Shown piece after piece: positions 37,118-46,630 of a stretch of DNA of 64,000 nt. The notes under the pieces are model-generated. The model was not told the DNA's origin. It saw only the letters and a program-made list of their open reading frames with translations, and did not search any database. Within the stretch, counting starts at the first letter, position 1. Every line of letters starts with the position of its first letter. A program made the position numbers and the translations under genes. Source of the stretch: JBBATK01 sp044228685 (GTDB lineage: Bacteria > Bacteroidota > Ignavibacteria > Kapaibacteriales > NICIL-2); assembly GCA_044228685.1 (NCBI GenBank), contig JBGAUL010000011.1, positions 51,330-115,329 on the forward strand. Reading direction: 5' to 3'.

Positions 37118-39637
37118 TCAGCCTTGTATCGTGGATGATAAACTTGCTTGTACTCCTCTGTTCTCCTGCACAATCGCGCTATGACGTCTGTCGGTGATTG
37201 GCAGTACCAATGCACGTTCTTGCAAGCGCATCAAACCATAAGCAATACCTACCACACTCCAACTGCTTAGCGGCATAAACAACGCGGCGAACATTGGCGT
37301 CAGTTGTCCGCCACATGCCAAAGCCAAACCAATGATGTTGTACACCACTGAAACCAAAAAGGCAATGCGTAAAACACGAAGTGAAGTGTGAGCAAAGGCA
37401 AAGAAATCGGCAAGTCTGTAGAGAGCAGATGCACTAACGATGATGTCGCACGCAGGAGTAAATGATGTACTGTTCTCGCTTACTGCAATTCCGACGTTGC
37501 TCTGACGTAGTGCGCCGGCATCGTTCATTCCGTCACCGATCATGGCCACGCGATGTCCGCGCTCCTGCAGTGACTTAATGACCAACATTTTTTCATCCGG
37601 ACTCTGGCGGAACAACAGGTGATCGTTGTCGAAGAGCTGCGAAAACTCATCGCGTTGTTTGTCACTGTCACCACTGAGTAAATAGAGCTTGTATCTCGAT
37701 GAGAGCGCCGCAATGGTCTCGCGCATACCTTCACGCAACGACAACTCCACTTGAAATACACCGCGATATCGTCCATCGATTGCCACGTGTACTTGCGGCG
37801 TTTGCGACTGACCAACACTTCCCTGCTGACCTGCGCAAACCAGGTCAGCGGAGCCGAGGAGAACGTGGTGACCTTCAATTCTGCTCTCGACTCCGCTTCC
37901 CGGATATTCGTCAAACCACTCCGGCTGTATTGCGCAACGATCGAAATCTGCGCCGGCAAGTACATCAACGATCTGAGCACTGAGAGGATGACTTGATTGT
38001 TGTGCGACTACAGCGATGATGCGACGTTCTTCTTCCGACAACTCGCTGCCACTAAATCTCACCGAAGCGTGTGTGGAATGCGTCAGGGTTCCGGTCTTGT
38101 CAAACACAATCGTATCCACCGAAGCCATATCCGCAACCACTCCGATGTGGCGGATATACATGCGAGCCTTGCCCAGTATAGTCATCGCAGCACCAAATGT
38201 AAAAGGCGCTGCCAGCGTCAAAGCACAAGGACAAGCAACAATCAACACAGCCGTAAAAGTGCTCAATGCCATCGTCAGATTTGGCAACCAGATCGCAAAG
38301 GTCAAAGCGGCAAGCGCAATCGTCACAAGTGTGAAATACTTTGCAAATGCATCCGACAAATCGATAAATGCACTCTTCTTTTCTTTTGCAAAGGCGCTGT
38401 TATTCCAGAGTTGCGTTAAGTATGAATGCGATACACTTTTAGTAACTGTACATTCAACTGCAGAACCAATTACTCTGCCACCGGCAAAGACTGTAGCGCC
38501 GCGAAGTAGCTCTACAACATCACTCTCACCACTCACAAAGCTGTAATCGACGTGGACGTGATCACTGATCACTACAGCATCAGCCGGAATGATCTCGTTG
38601 TTACGAATCACTATCACCATTCCCTCTTCCAGCTTCGCAATTGGAATCACACGTTGGTGAGCGTGCTCGCGAACAACAACTGACAATGGGAAATACGAGG
38701 TGTAGTCACGTTCAAAGGAAAGCGTCTCAAAACTCTTTGCTTGAAAGAGTCGAGCAATCAAGAGGAAGAACACCAGACCGGTAAATGAATCGAGATAACC
38801 TGTTCCGGTTCCGCCGAGAATTTCAATAAGACTTCGAACAAAAAGTGCGCTGACGCCAATTGCGATAGGCACATCGAGCGATAGACGTCGCTCACGTAAC
38901 GCCATCCATGAGTTAATGAAGTAGTCAGATGCTGAGTACAACAACACCGGCACCGACAAGGCAATGCTCAGCATTGCAAAAAGTCGAGCAAAGGTTGTCC
39001 CAACTACAGCACCATCCGAACTAATCTTAGCTAAATAATCCGGCGCACTAAACAACATCACATTGCCGAATGCGAAACCGGCGACGCCGATCTTGTAATA
39101 CAAAGAGCGAATTGATTTGTTGATCGGACGTGCATTTGCTTGCGTGCCCATGCGGATCTCAGGTTCGTAACCGAGACGAGTGATGAGTTCCACAACTTGT
39201 CGCAGACTAATGTCGTGGTGCAGGAAACCAATATTGACTGTCTTTTTGAGGAAATTGACTTCAGAACGGACGATCGAAGGATCCAAGCGGAAGAGGTTTT
39301 CAAGGGTCCAGATGCATGAAGCACAGTGTATCGATGGAACGATAAACTGACATTGCGACACCCTGGCATCCTTGAAGGAAATGAGAGAAGCTTCTACTGT
39401 TTGGTCGTCAAGGAACTCAAAGCGAGGTATAGGCTTACGACTAAAGCGTTGGCTTGCTACCCTTTCTTCTTGTACCACGTCACAAACCGAGTCTGTGCGA
39501 AGCAACTGGTACACCAAGCTGCAGCCAACACAACAAAAGTTGCGTCCGGTGTATTCAACCGCTCCCTCGTCGCACATTGCTCCGCAATGGAAACACGGGA
39601 TACCCGCTTTTGCTCCGGGTTGTGAATGGGTCACCAT
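37118..39637 (-). CDS. ccoI: Copper-transporting P1B-type ATPase CcoI (FixI)
   Basis: An 839-residue heavy-metal P-type ATPase that supplies copper for cbb3 oxidase assembly. The N-terminus has a Cys-rich metal-binding segment (CFHCGAMCDEGAVEY with NFCCVGCSLVYQLL), then a HMA domain with HCASCIWTLENLFRLD. About eight membrane segments follow, the sixth carrying the transport motif CPCALTLAAP. Cytoplasmic domains show the phosphorylation site VFDKTGTLTHS, the HP motif SSHPLSAQI and AMIGDGMNDAGAL. Length and order match FixI/CcoI. It heads the oxidase genes, with the ATG at 39637. Confidence 0.95.
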   Translation of the reverse strand: MVTHSQPGAKAGIPCFHCGAMCDEGAVEYTGRNFCCVGCSLVYQLLRTDSVCDVVQEERVASQRFSRKPIPRFEFLDDQTVEASLISFKDARVSQCQFIVPSIHCASCIWTLENLFRLDPSIVRSEVNFLKKTVNIGFLHHDISLRQVVELITRLGYEPEIRMGTQANARPINKSIRSLYYKIGVAGFAFGNVMLFSAPDYLAKISSDGAVVGTTFARLFAMLSIALSVPVLLYSASDYFINSWMALRERRLSLDVPIAIGVSALFVRSLIEILGGTGTGYLDSFTGLVFFLLIARLFQAKSFETLSFERDYTSYFPLSVVVREHAHQRVIPIAKLEEGMVIVIRNNEIIPADAVVISDHVHVDYSFVSGESDVVELLRGATVFAGGRVIGSAVECTVTKSVSHSYLTQLWNNSAFAKEKKSAFIDLSDAFAKYFTLVTIALAALTFAIWLPNLTMALSTFTAVLIVACPCALTLAAPFTFGAAMTILGKARMYIRHIGVVADMASVDTIVFDKTGTLTHSTHASVRFSGSELSEEERRIIAVVAQQSSHPLSAQIVDVLAGADFDRCAIQPEWFDEYPGSGVESRIEGHHVLLGSADLVCAGQQGSVGQSQTPQVHVAIDGRYRGVFQVELSLREGMRETIAALSSRYKLYLLSGDSDKQRDEFSQLFDNDHLLFRQSPDEKMLVIKSLQERGHRVAMIGDGMNDAGALRQSNVGIAVSENSTSFTPACDIIVSASALYRLADFFAFAHTSLRVLRIAFLVSVVYNIIGLALACGGQLTPMFAALFMPLSSWSVVGIAYGLMRLQERALVLPITDRRHSAIVQENRGVQASLSSTIQG

Positions 39638-39668
39638 TACATTCCTGAAATAAGAGTATTATATCTTT

Positions 39669-39684
39669 AATTGATATTGCAATT
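39669..39684. promoter_or_regulatory. Inverted repeat upstream of ccoI
   Basis: AATTG-N6-CAATT stands 32-47 bases before the ccoI start codon. Its half-sites resemble Crp/Fnr-type sites (TTGAT..ATCAA), but the spacing differs by two bases, so binding by an oxygen-sensing FNR/FixK regulator is only a guess. Confidence 0.3.
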
Positions 39685-39766
39685 TAAGACAATAATACCT
39701 TTTTTTCAAGCATGGTGTAAAAAAATCTCTACGAAGAGAGATGCAACAGGGGGCGCGGAGAAAAGC

Positions 39767-40255
39767 TCAGGTGTTAACTACTTGTTCTGTATGAGATTTA
39801 GCACTTGGCTCGGCCGCCGTCATGGCTACAGACTTACCGCAGCAGCGTTCTATTTCGCGTTTCAACTGTTCGCGCTGAGAATCGCTTAACTGGTTATGGA
39901 GTGGACCGGAGGTTGATTGTAGCTGGGTGGAATCCCCTTTTGAGCGGAGGAATTCGTGGCTATCGCCAGTCAGAGTCGTTGAGTTATGGGCAATTGACGG
40001 AGACTGCATGGACGATTCAGCGGTGCAGTCTTCTGATAGTGCACTGAAGCGAATTGCGGAATACACAATGTAGGCTACAGAAACGAGGCCGGCGGATTCG
40101 AGAAAGTTAAGCGGACTTTGATCGAAGCGCTCAACGATGGCATGATTCCAAACCAGGCACAGCAGTCCTGCGAACAGCATCATCAAACCTCCGATGCTGA
40201 AGATATAAAAACCGGCTCTGAATATTCTGTTCTTAAAGGAGTATCTATTGACCAT
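39767..40255 (-). CDS. Two-helix membrane protein of unknown function
   Basis: A 162-residue protein I do not recognise. It has two predicted membrane segments (about residues 11-37, FYIFSIGGLMMLFAGLLCLVW, and about 55-72, SAGLVSVAYIVYSAI). A Ser/Gln-rich, polar C-terminal half of about 90 residues contains a paired Cys (IERCCGKSVAM). I chose the ATG at 40255 because GGAG stands 6 bases before it. It precedes ccoI on the same strand with a 129-base gap, so it may belong to the oxidase locus, but no sequence motif shows this. Confidence 0.55.
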   Translation of the reverse strand: MVNRYSFKNRIFRAGFYIFSIGGLMMLFAGLLCLVWNHAIVERFDQSPLNFLESAGLVSVAYIVYSAIRFSALSEDCTAESSMQSPSIAHNSTTLTGDSHEFLRSKGDSTQLQSTSGPLHNQLSDSQREQLKREIERCCGKSVAMTAAEPSAKSHTEQVVNT

Positions 40256-40409
40256 CCGCAGCTCCATGACTCGTGACCTACTATCGGTGACGCAAATGCG
40301 TGCCGAAAATTTTGCTGACAGAAGATGTTTAACGAATTGGGACGGAACAAACCGTCACAAATCGCTTCTCAACTTACAAAAAAGGTCGAATGAACTAAAG
40401 AGTCTTGGC

Positions 40410-40440
40410 AAAAAAAAAGAACCCGGGTCAAGGGTTCTTT
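40410..40440 (-). terminator. Rho-independent terminator of the ECF sigma factor gene
   Basis: On the minus strand AAAGAACCC pairs with GGGTTCTTT (9 pairs, 7-base loop) and runs straight into a tract of nine T. It lies 42 bases past the stop codon of the sigma factor gene. Confidence 0.9.
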
Positions 40441-40481
40441 AAATTTCATTGCTGTGTTGCGAAAGCGAAAGGTCAGAAATT

Positions 40482-41066
40482 TTAGACCGGATTCTTTTTC
40501 GAAGGATCATATGCGTCGTTAACCGAAGCATACAATTGCTCCAAACGCGAACGTAAGTGAAGTACTGCGTAGCGCTTACGAGCCAGTAGTGTGTTGATGT
40601 TCACGCCGCTCTGCTCACTCATTTCACGGAATGAAATGCCTTCAAACTCGTTCTTCTCGAATACTTCGCGTTGTTCAGCCGGAAGTTCCTTGAGACCTTC
40701 TTGAATTGCGTCCCAAATGGTGCGACGAACAAGGTCGGTTTCCGGACTGTAACTCAAGTCGGCGATGTAGTTTTCAAAAAGCTCAACACCTTCATCGTAC
40801 TGAGCATCCGTGCTCATGTCAGAGAAGTTTGATGTTCTCTTCTTACGATAGGTATCGATGATACGATTGCGAACTGCCGTGAAAACCCACGATGCGATGT
40901 TTTCGATAGGCTTGTCGATTTGAGCTGATGCTGCAATAACGTTCGCAAATACGTCTTGCAAAATATCCTCAGCTTCTTCGTGACTGCGAACGCGTTGACG
41001 GATGAATCCGAGGAATTTCTTTCGTTCCGTACGGAACAGACCTTCCAATTGCATGACTAAATCCAT
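40482..41066 (-). CDS. ECF-type RNA polymerase sigma factor
   Basis: A 194-residue sigma-70 family factor of the extracytoplasmic-function type. Region 2 spans about residues 10-78 (EEAEDILQDVFANVIAA, ASWVFTAVRNRIIDTYRKK). Region 4 spans about residues 125-185 (LKELPAEQREVFEKNEFEG, then FREMSEQSGVNINTLLARKR). An acidic linker of about 35 residues separates them. No anti-sigma gene is adjacent: upstream is a 520-base intergenic gap, and downstream genes belong to the cbb3 locus behind a terminator. The regulon is unknown. Confidence 0.92.
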   Translation of the reverse strand: MDLVMQLEGLFRTERKKFLGFIRQRVRSHEEAEDILQDVFANVIAASAQIDKPIENIASWVFTAVRNRIIDTYRKKRTSNFSDMSTDAQYDEGVELFENYIADLSYSPETDLVRRTIWDAIQEGLKELPAEQREVFEKNEFEGISFREMSEQSGVNINTLLARKRYAVLHLRSRLEQLYASVNDAYDPSKKNPV

Positions 41067-41586
41067 AGCGCCCTCCTCAAGGTGATGTAAAATATTCTAT
41101 TCTGTTTTCTGGTGTTCTGAGTCTACCGAACTTCGTTGTCTGCTTATTACTATGACAAATCATGCCAGCACAAGGTTACATACTAAAGTCTGCTATTCTG
41201 TCATATAAGTGTGAAATACCATGCAATTTTCGTCATATTTCTGTTACACAAATGTCAGTCATGTGCTAAATAAATGTGAATGATTTTGTGACCTTGCCCG
41301 CTCTTCGGTGTTTATGCTGAAATAAGCCCAATCAAGCACTTTTGACTGTGCAATTTTCAGGAGCCTAGTTTCGCACTAAAGCCCCCGCTTGACGTCACCA
41401 GCCTTCGTGACTTCCGGTTGCATGGCGGAAAAATGGGGTTTCGGTGAACGAAAAGTTATTGACATCTGAAACACAATTGCATTCGAAGTGCTTGTTGTAA
41501 ATTATCGTCGTCTTTGCATCGATTTGCGCCGTCAGATCACATCTACCGATTGGGGCTGCGAATCGAAACATCTTTTCCAGACATCT
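41067..41586. other. Divergent intergenic region, 520 bases
   Basis: The stretch separates the ECF sigma gene from the large CxxC-repeat cargo gene and must hold promoters for both. It is AT-rich around 41100-41300. I see TTGACA at 41459-41464 but no good -10 box at the right distance, and no RNA gene, terminator or long repeat. The open frame before 41587 is likely not translated. Confidence 0.5.
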
Positions 41587-44500
41587 ATGACTAAACGTCC
41601 CACCACTTGCATTTGGATTTCTCTCCTTGCATTCCTCTTCGTGATTGGTGTCACTCACATGAGTGCTCAGCAAACCTCCAGAGGTCGGGATTTCTATTTC
41701 AGCTTTTTGCCAAACATCCATAACAATGGAACTGCAAGTGATGATTCACTCTATGTCTATGTCATAGCGGACTCGGCCACTACCGGTACATTAACCTATA
41801 AAAACCGAAGCGGTAACCTAGTCGTTCAAAATATTGTTATAAACAATCCGGCTCAGATCTGGCAGCATCATGTGCAGTGGGCCGGTTATGAGTTGCTAGG
41901 CTACAATCAGAGTCAACAGTTTTCAAACAACAACGATCTTGAAACAGCGGCCAATCAAGTATTCCACGTACAGACTGATCATAACGTTGCCGTCTATGCC
42001 CTCAACAAAGCAGTTACTACAAGTGATGCCTCTTTAGTGCTACCAACGTCACTTCTTGGAACGGACTACTACGTCTTAGCCTACAAAGCCGACGGTGTAC
42101 TCAATGGCTTTGGAGGTGGATTAGATTTGGCCTATACGCCTTCAGAATTCGTTATCGTGGCAACAGACAGCAACACGAATGTGACCGTGGTTCCTACAGC
42201 CCCGACCACTCAAACAGCGTTGGCGACCAAGACATTTACACTTCAGAAGGGTCAAGCCTATCTCTTTCAATCAGCCTACTCAACGACTCAACTTCGATAT
42301 GATCTCAGTGGAACGCATATCACTTCGAGTAAGCCGGTTGCAGTGTTTGCCGGACATCAACGAGCCACGATCCCTGTAGAGCTGCGAGGTAATCTGGTTT
42401 CACGCGATCACTTGTATGAAGAACTTTTGCCGACCTCTGTTTGGGGACGTAGTTATGTGATCACGCCATTGGCACAACCGCAAGGAATCACCACGCTTGG
42501 CAATGATCTTTGGAGAGTTGTGGCGCAAGACGACGGAACGGTCTTGAATTTCAACAACACACAAGTTGCCGTGCTCAATCGCGGTCAGGTCTACGAAGCT
42601 GCACTGAACCAAGCAGGTTTGCTTGTTGCTTCGAAGAAGGTGATGGTGGCCTTGTATAAGAAGACTCATTCCAGCGGACAAAACCTTCAGCCGGGTGATC
42701 CCTTCATGATGATCATTCCACCTCGACGTCAGTACCTTACGAAGTATCGCTACACGAACATTCAAGCCTTCAACAGCTTTACGCAGCAGTTTATTACCGT
42801 CGTTACAACACGAAGTAATATCAGTTCAATCACGTACGATGGCGCTCGTCTCAACGCCAACTTCATCGACATTCCCAACACATGCTTCGCATACGCCAAT
42901 ATCAACGTAACCTCAGAAGTACATAATATCCAGAGTTCTCAACCGGTTGGATTGTATGTCTATGGATATGGCGATGCGGATTCATATGGCTATGTCGGTG
43001 GAATGGCTTTGCAACCTGACTTAGCGGAAGTTGATGTTGATGCCGGACCCGATCGAACCGTGTGTGCAGGCGACACTGTTCAATTGCACCTCACAGGCGC
43101 TGCATCGAATATCAAGTGGAAACCTAATAGCGGTATTAACTGCGATACCTGTCGTGATGTAATCGCACAACCAACCCAAACCACGACCTACATCGTGAGC
43201 GCTATCGACTCTTTGGGCTGTGATGCTTTGGATACTGTGGTAGTCAACGTTCGCAAGTTTCAGATCAATGCCGGACGTGACACCTCGCTGTGCCTTAATG
43301 GCGACTCTGTGACGATATCGGCGACAGGTCTCAACGGAACGATCCGCAAGATCAACTGGACTCCGAAAACAGGTCTGGCTTGCGATACGTGTATTTCCAC
43401 CAAAGCTCATCCGACCCAAACAACGAATTACATAGCGGTGGCAGTTGATTCAATCGGTTGCAAAGGACGTGATACGGTTAAGGTTAGTATTCGTCCCGGG
43501 CTACAAGTCGATGCAGGACCCGATCAGGAGTTCTGTAGTGCCGCAGATAGTGTGGTTTTGAAAGCAACTCTTGGCAATGGCGTGATACGGTCGGTTCAAT
43601 GGACACCTAAAGACGGCGTTGGTTGTGACACCTGTATCATAACAAAGGTTCGTCCTAAAGGCAACACGACTTATTTCGTTACCGTCCGTGATAGCCTCGG
43701 CTGTGACGGAATGGACTCAGTTCACGTACTCTTGAAATCACGCTCCGGAAATATTCACGCAATTGGATCGCAGTTCATCTGCTTTAAGAACGACTCTGCA
43801 GCTCTGCTGGTGCAAGGGAAAATTATGAGCGTGAAATGGACGCCAAGCAACGGCGTTACGTGCGATAGTTGTCAAAGCACCTTTGCCAAACCATCTGTCA
43901 CAACGACCTATTACTGTCGCGGCTTGGATGCACAAGGTTGCATTTACGAAGACTCAACCAAAATCACTGTGCTTCCAAAAGCAACCGTTTCGATCCAGCC
44001 GGATTCTATTGGTTGTACTAGTACTGGAATTGCTCTTCGTGCTGATGGAAACTTTACGAGTATCGTCTGGACGCCAACAACTGGATTATCATGTAGCAAT
44101 TGTCCTACTCCCCTTGCCGTTCCACCAAAGAAAGACATCACCTACTACGCTCGCGTTCGCAATGGCACTAGTGCTGACTGTGAAGCAATTGATTCTGTGA
44201 CCGTACGCTATCGTCCGGGTATTGAAGGACAGTTACCAACCAGCGTGACGGTCTGCTCAGGCGACTCACTCGTCTACACCTTGAAGTATGGCGGACACGT
44301 GCAGTGGAAGCCGAGTACTTATCTCTCGTGCGACACGTGTCTTACAGTCGTTATCAAGCCAAAAGCAAACATCAAGTACACCATCGAAGGTGATTCGTCG
44401 ATTTGTACTTCGCGTGTTACGATGGATGTGAAGATCTCTCAGAAGTCGACGTTGAAGACATCCGGACCGAAGACAATTTGTCGCGGCGATTCAGTGCTTC

Positions 44501-46458
44501 TCGATCCAACTTCTAGCGCACAAAACAATGCTGTCCTGTGGCAGCCTGTGATTGGCTTGGCTTGTCCGACATGTTTGAATACCATGGCTTCGCCTGCTAA
44601 GACTACCATGTATGTTGTCACTTCGGGTACAGGAGCTTGTGCTACTAAAGACAGCATTCTTGTGACAGTCAAGGATCGTCCTATTGCTAGCGTTGCTCCT
44701 GCTGACACATCTCTGTGCCAAGGTGGAAACGTACATTACAACATCAGCTCCACCGGAACAAGTATTCGTTGGTCGCCGGCTACCGGATTGAGCTGTACTG
44801 ATTGTCCGGATCCAATTGCTAGTCCAAGTTCAACGACCACATACACGATTCAGATCACAGGTGCCAACGGCTGCGATACCACACTAAGTGCTCGTATTGG
44901 TATCGGCACTCCTCCGGTGTTCAGATTACTCAACCAGGATACTGCTCTGTGCGAAGGAAGCTTTGTTCAGACTCGTGTAAGCGACAGCAGCTATAGTTTT
45001 CACTGGTCTCCGGAAACGGGTGTGCAGTGTCCAACCTGTGCTCAAACACGCATCGCTCCAATTGGCAAAGACTCGACGCATCGCTACATTCTTACAGCGG
45101 TGAACGCAGCCTCCGGTTGCAGCACAAGCGACACGCTCGACATTCGGGTGAATGCAATGCCGAAGATCGACAGCATAACACCACCGACGCGCATCTGTCA
45201 AAAGCAAAGCATCCAGCTCTATGTCGATGGAGGTGGAAGCTATCAGTGGTCGCCGGCTAGCGGCTTGAGCCAAACAGACATTCAGAATCCAGTGGCAACA
45301 CCGGAGAGCACGCTCACATACACCGTGAGAGTGACAACTGTCGCCGGTTGCTGGAAGGATACTTCAGTCACGATCAGCATTGCCCCATGCGGTGACAGCT
45401 TAGTGATCACTCCTAATGGAAGTGGCGCGAGCTTTATCGCATGCGATTCGACCGATGCATCACTGGACATGAAGAACTTGGGTCAGATTGCTCTACGCAT
45501 CGACAGCGTTTCGATTTGGCGCGTTGAAAATGGATGGGCTGACCAAGTTGTGCTTGATACTCAAAACACGAAGTTCTTGCCTCAAACTCTGAATCCAGGA
45601 GAATCTCTGTCACCGGCTTATAGAGTACGAATCTTCCCACTATCTGCCGGACCGTTCAAAGTCGTGTTCCGCGTGCACAGCTCGAATGGAGTGCGCATAG
45701 ACACGGTGCAGTTCAACGCTTTTGGGCGCAAGGACGATGTCGTTCGACTCTATTTGGGTAGCACCAGCGTGTCCGTCGATTCATCCTTTGTGCTTCCAAT
45801 CTTCGGCGAATCCTCGAAGTGGGCACAATTGAGGGTTCGAGAGGTTTTAGCTGCTGTGCATTTCAATCCGGCTTCGTTGCAGTACGATACGTCAAAGACG
45901 GTGCAGCTTGGTGACATGTTGGATCCAGATTGGACCGTGAAATACGAACCGAGTTTGAGCTCAAAAGACTCAGCGGTATTTCGAGCTAAGGGTCAGAGCA
46001 TATTGTCAAGAAATGGCACACTCATGAAGCCATTTTTCAAGACGCTCTTAAGCGTGGAAAAGCGCTCCTTCCCGAGTCTGAGTTACAGCTTACCGTCGTT
46101 ACGTATTCTCTGTGCCGACGAGCGCTCGGATGCAGGATTAGTTGAAATCATAACGTGTGCGGCGGATCTACGACGAGTTTCACTCACAACAACCAGCTTC
46201 CGTCTCATTTCCATCAATCCTAACCCGGTTTCCAGTGGTTCGGTGGTGGTGCGCTACAGCGTGGGCTTCCCGTGTATGGCTGACTTACGCATCTATGACG
46301 AAAGTGCCAAAGAGATCGCTGTTTTAGTCAATGGAGCCCATGACGACGGGGTATACGAAGCCCAATTCGACGCTTCCCTCCTAAGCTCCGGCAAATACTA
46401 TTGCGTCTATTCGGCAGCCGGTAATCAGTTTTCGATGCCGCTGATTTTGGCACGCTAA
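41587..46458 (+). CDS. Giant secreted IgGFc-binding-like protein with CxxC PKD-like repeats and T9SS domain
   Basis: A 1,623-residue exported protein. A signal peptide (CIWISLLAFLFVIGVTHMSAQ) is followed by an IgGFc-binding-type N-terminal domain of about 460 residues (GRDFYFSFLPNIHNNG, VFHVQTDHNVAVYALNKA). Next come ten Ig/PKD-like repeats of about 80 residues. They share a W.P..GL.C..C.....A.P..TTTY.V pattern, for example KWKPNSGINCDTCRDVIAQP. The first nine carry a CxxC and the tenth does not. A carbohydrate-binding or cohesin-like segment follows, and the last 85 residues are a T9SS type A sorting domain (INPNPVSSGSVVVRY, LRIYDESAKEIAVL). I chose the ATG at 41587 to begin at the signal peptide. 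It probably acts as a surface adhesin. Confidence 0.85.
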   Translation: MTKRPTTCIWISLLAFLFVIGVTHMSAQQTSRGRDFYFSFLPNIHNNGTASDDSLYVYVIADSATTGTLTYKNRSGNLVVQNIVINNPAQIWQHHVQWAGYELLGYNQSQQFSNNNDLETAANQVFHVQTDHNVAVYALNKAVTTSDASLVLPTSLLGTDYYVLAYKADGVLNGFGGGLDLAYTPSEFVIVATDSNTNVTVVPTAPTTQTALATKTFTLQKGQAYLFQSAYSTTQLRYDLSGTHITSSKPVAVFAGHQRATIPVELRGNLVSRDHLYEELLPTSVWGRSYVITPLAQPQGITTLGNDLWRVVAQDDGTVLNFNNTQVAVLNRGQVYEAALNQAGLLVASKKVMVALYKKTHSSGQNLQPGDPFMMIIPPRRQYLTKYRYTNIQAFNSFTQQFITVVTTRSNISSITYDGARLNANFIDIPNTCFAYANINVTSEVHNIQSSQPVGLYVYGYGDADSYGYVGGMALQPDLAEVDVDAGPDRTVCAGDTVQLHLTGAASNIKWKPNSGINCDTCRDVIAQPTQTTTYIVSAIDSLGCDALDTVVVNVRKFQINAGRDTSLCLNGDSVTISATGLNGTIRKINWTPKTGLACDTCISTKAHPTQTTNYIAVAVDSIGCKGRDTVKVSIRPGLQVDAGPDQEFCSAADSVVLKATLGNGVIRSVQWTPKDGVGCDTCIITKVRPKGNTTYFVTVRDSLGCDGMDSVHVLLKSRSGNIHAIGSQFICFKNDSAALLVQGKIMSVKWTPSNGVTCDSCQSTFAKPSVTTTYYCRGLDAQGCIYEDSTKITVLPKATVSIQPDSIGCTSTGIALRADGNFTSIVWTPTTGLSCSNCPTPLAVPPKKDITYYARVRNGTSADCEAIDSVTVRYRPGIEGQLPTSVTVCSGDSLVYTLKYGGHVQWKPSTYLSCDTCLTVVIKPKANIKYTIEGDSSICTSRVTMDVKISQKSTLKTSGPKTICRGDSVLLDPTSSAQNNAVLWQPVIGLACPTCLNTMASPAKTTMYVVTSGTGACATKDSILVTVKDRPIASVAPADTSLCQGGNVHYNISSTGTSIRWSPATGLSCTDCPDPIASPSSTTTYTIQITGANGCDTTLSARIGIGTPPVFRLLNQDTALCEGSFVQTRVSDSSYSFHWSPETGVQCPTCAQTRIAPIGKDSTHRYILTAVNAASGCSTSDTLDIRVNAMPKIDSITPPTRICQKQSIQLYVDGGGSYQWSPASGLSQTDIQNPVATPESTLTYTVRVTTVAGCWKDTSVTISIAPCGDSLVITPNGSGASFIACDSTDASLDMKNLGQIALRIDSVSIWRVENGWADQVVLDTQNTKFLPQTLNPGESLSPAYRVRIFPLSAGPFKVVFRVHSSNGVRIDTVQFNAFGRKDDVVRLYLGSTSVSVDSSFVLPIFGESSKWAQLRVREVLAAVHFNPASLQYDTSKTVQLGDMLDPDWTVKYEPSLSSKDSAVFRAKGQSILSRNGTLMKPFFKTLLSVEKRSFPSLSYSLPSLRILCADERSDAGLVEIITCAADLRRVSLTTTSFRLISINPNPVSSGSVVVRYSVGFPCMADLRIYDESAKEIAVLVNGAHDDGVYEAQFDASLLSSGKYYCVYSAAGNQFSMPLILAR

Positions 46459-46492
46459 AGCAGCTTTAACGCAAACACTTCAAGTTTTCTTT

Positions 46493-46527
46493 GAACGTCT
46501 TCAGGTCTCCTGAAGACGTTCTTTGTT
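46493..46527 (+). terminator. Rho-independent terminator
   Basis: A perfect 13-pair hairpin (GAACGTCTTCAGG with CCTGAAGACGTTC, 3-base loop) is followed by TTTGTTT. It lies 34 bases after the stop codon of the large cargo gene and isolates it from gcvP. Confidence 0.87.
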
Positions 46528-46630
46528 TCGGCCCAGCCCCAGCAAAGCTTTCCACCATCCACGTACTCATTTTGTTTGTTCGTAATTTTGTTTTCGTTAT
46601 AAAACTGGTACTACCATCAACACACCGCTC

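Noticed and set aside
41459..41490. TTGACA as a -35 box for the giant cargo gene
   Set aside because: No acceptable -10 sequence at 16-18 bases, and Bacteroidota-type promoters differ; not enough to call a promoter.
46522..46630. Glycine riboswitch upstream of gcvP
   Set aside because: Only 109 bases between terminator and start, with no tandem aptamer motifs.
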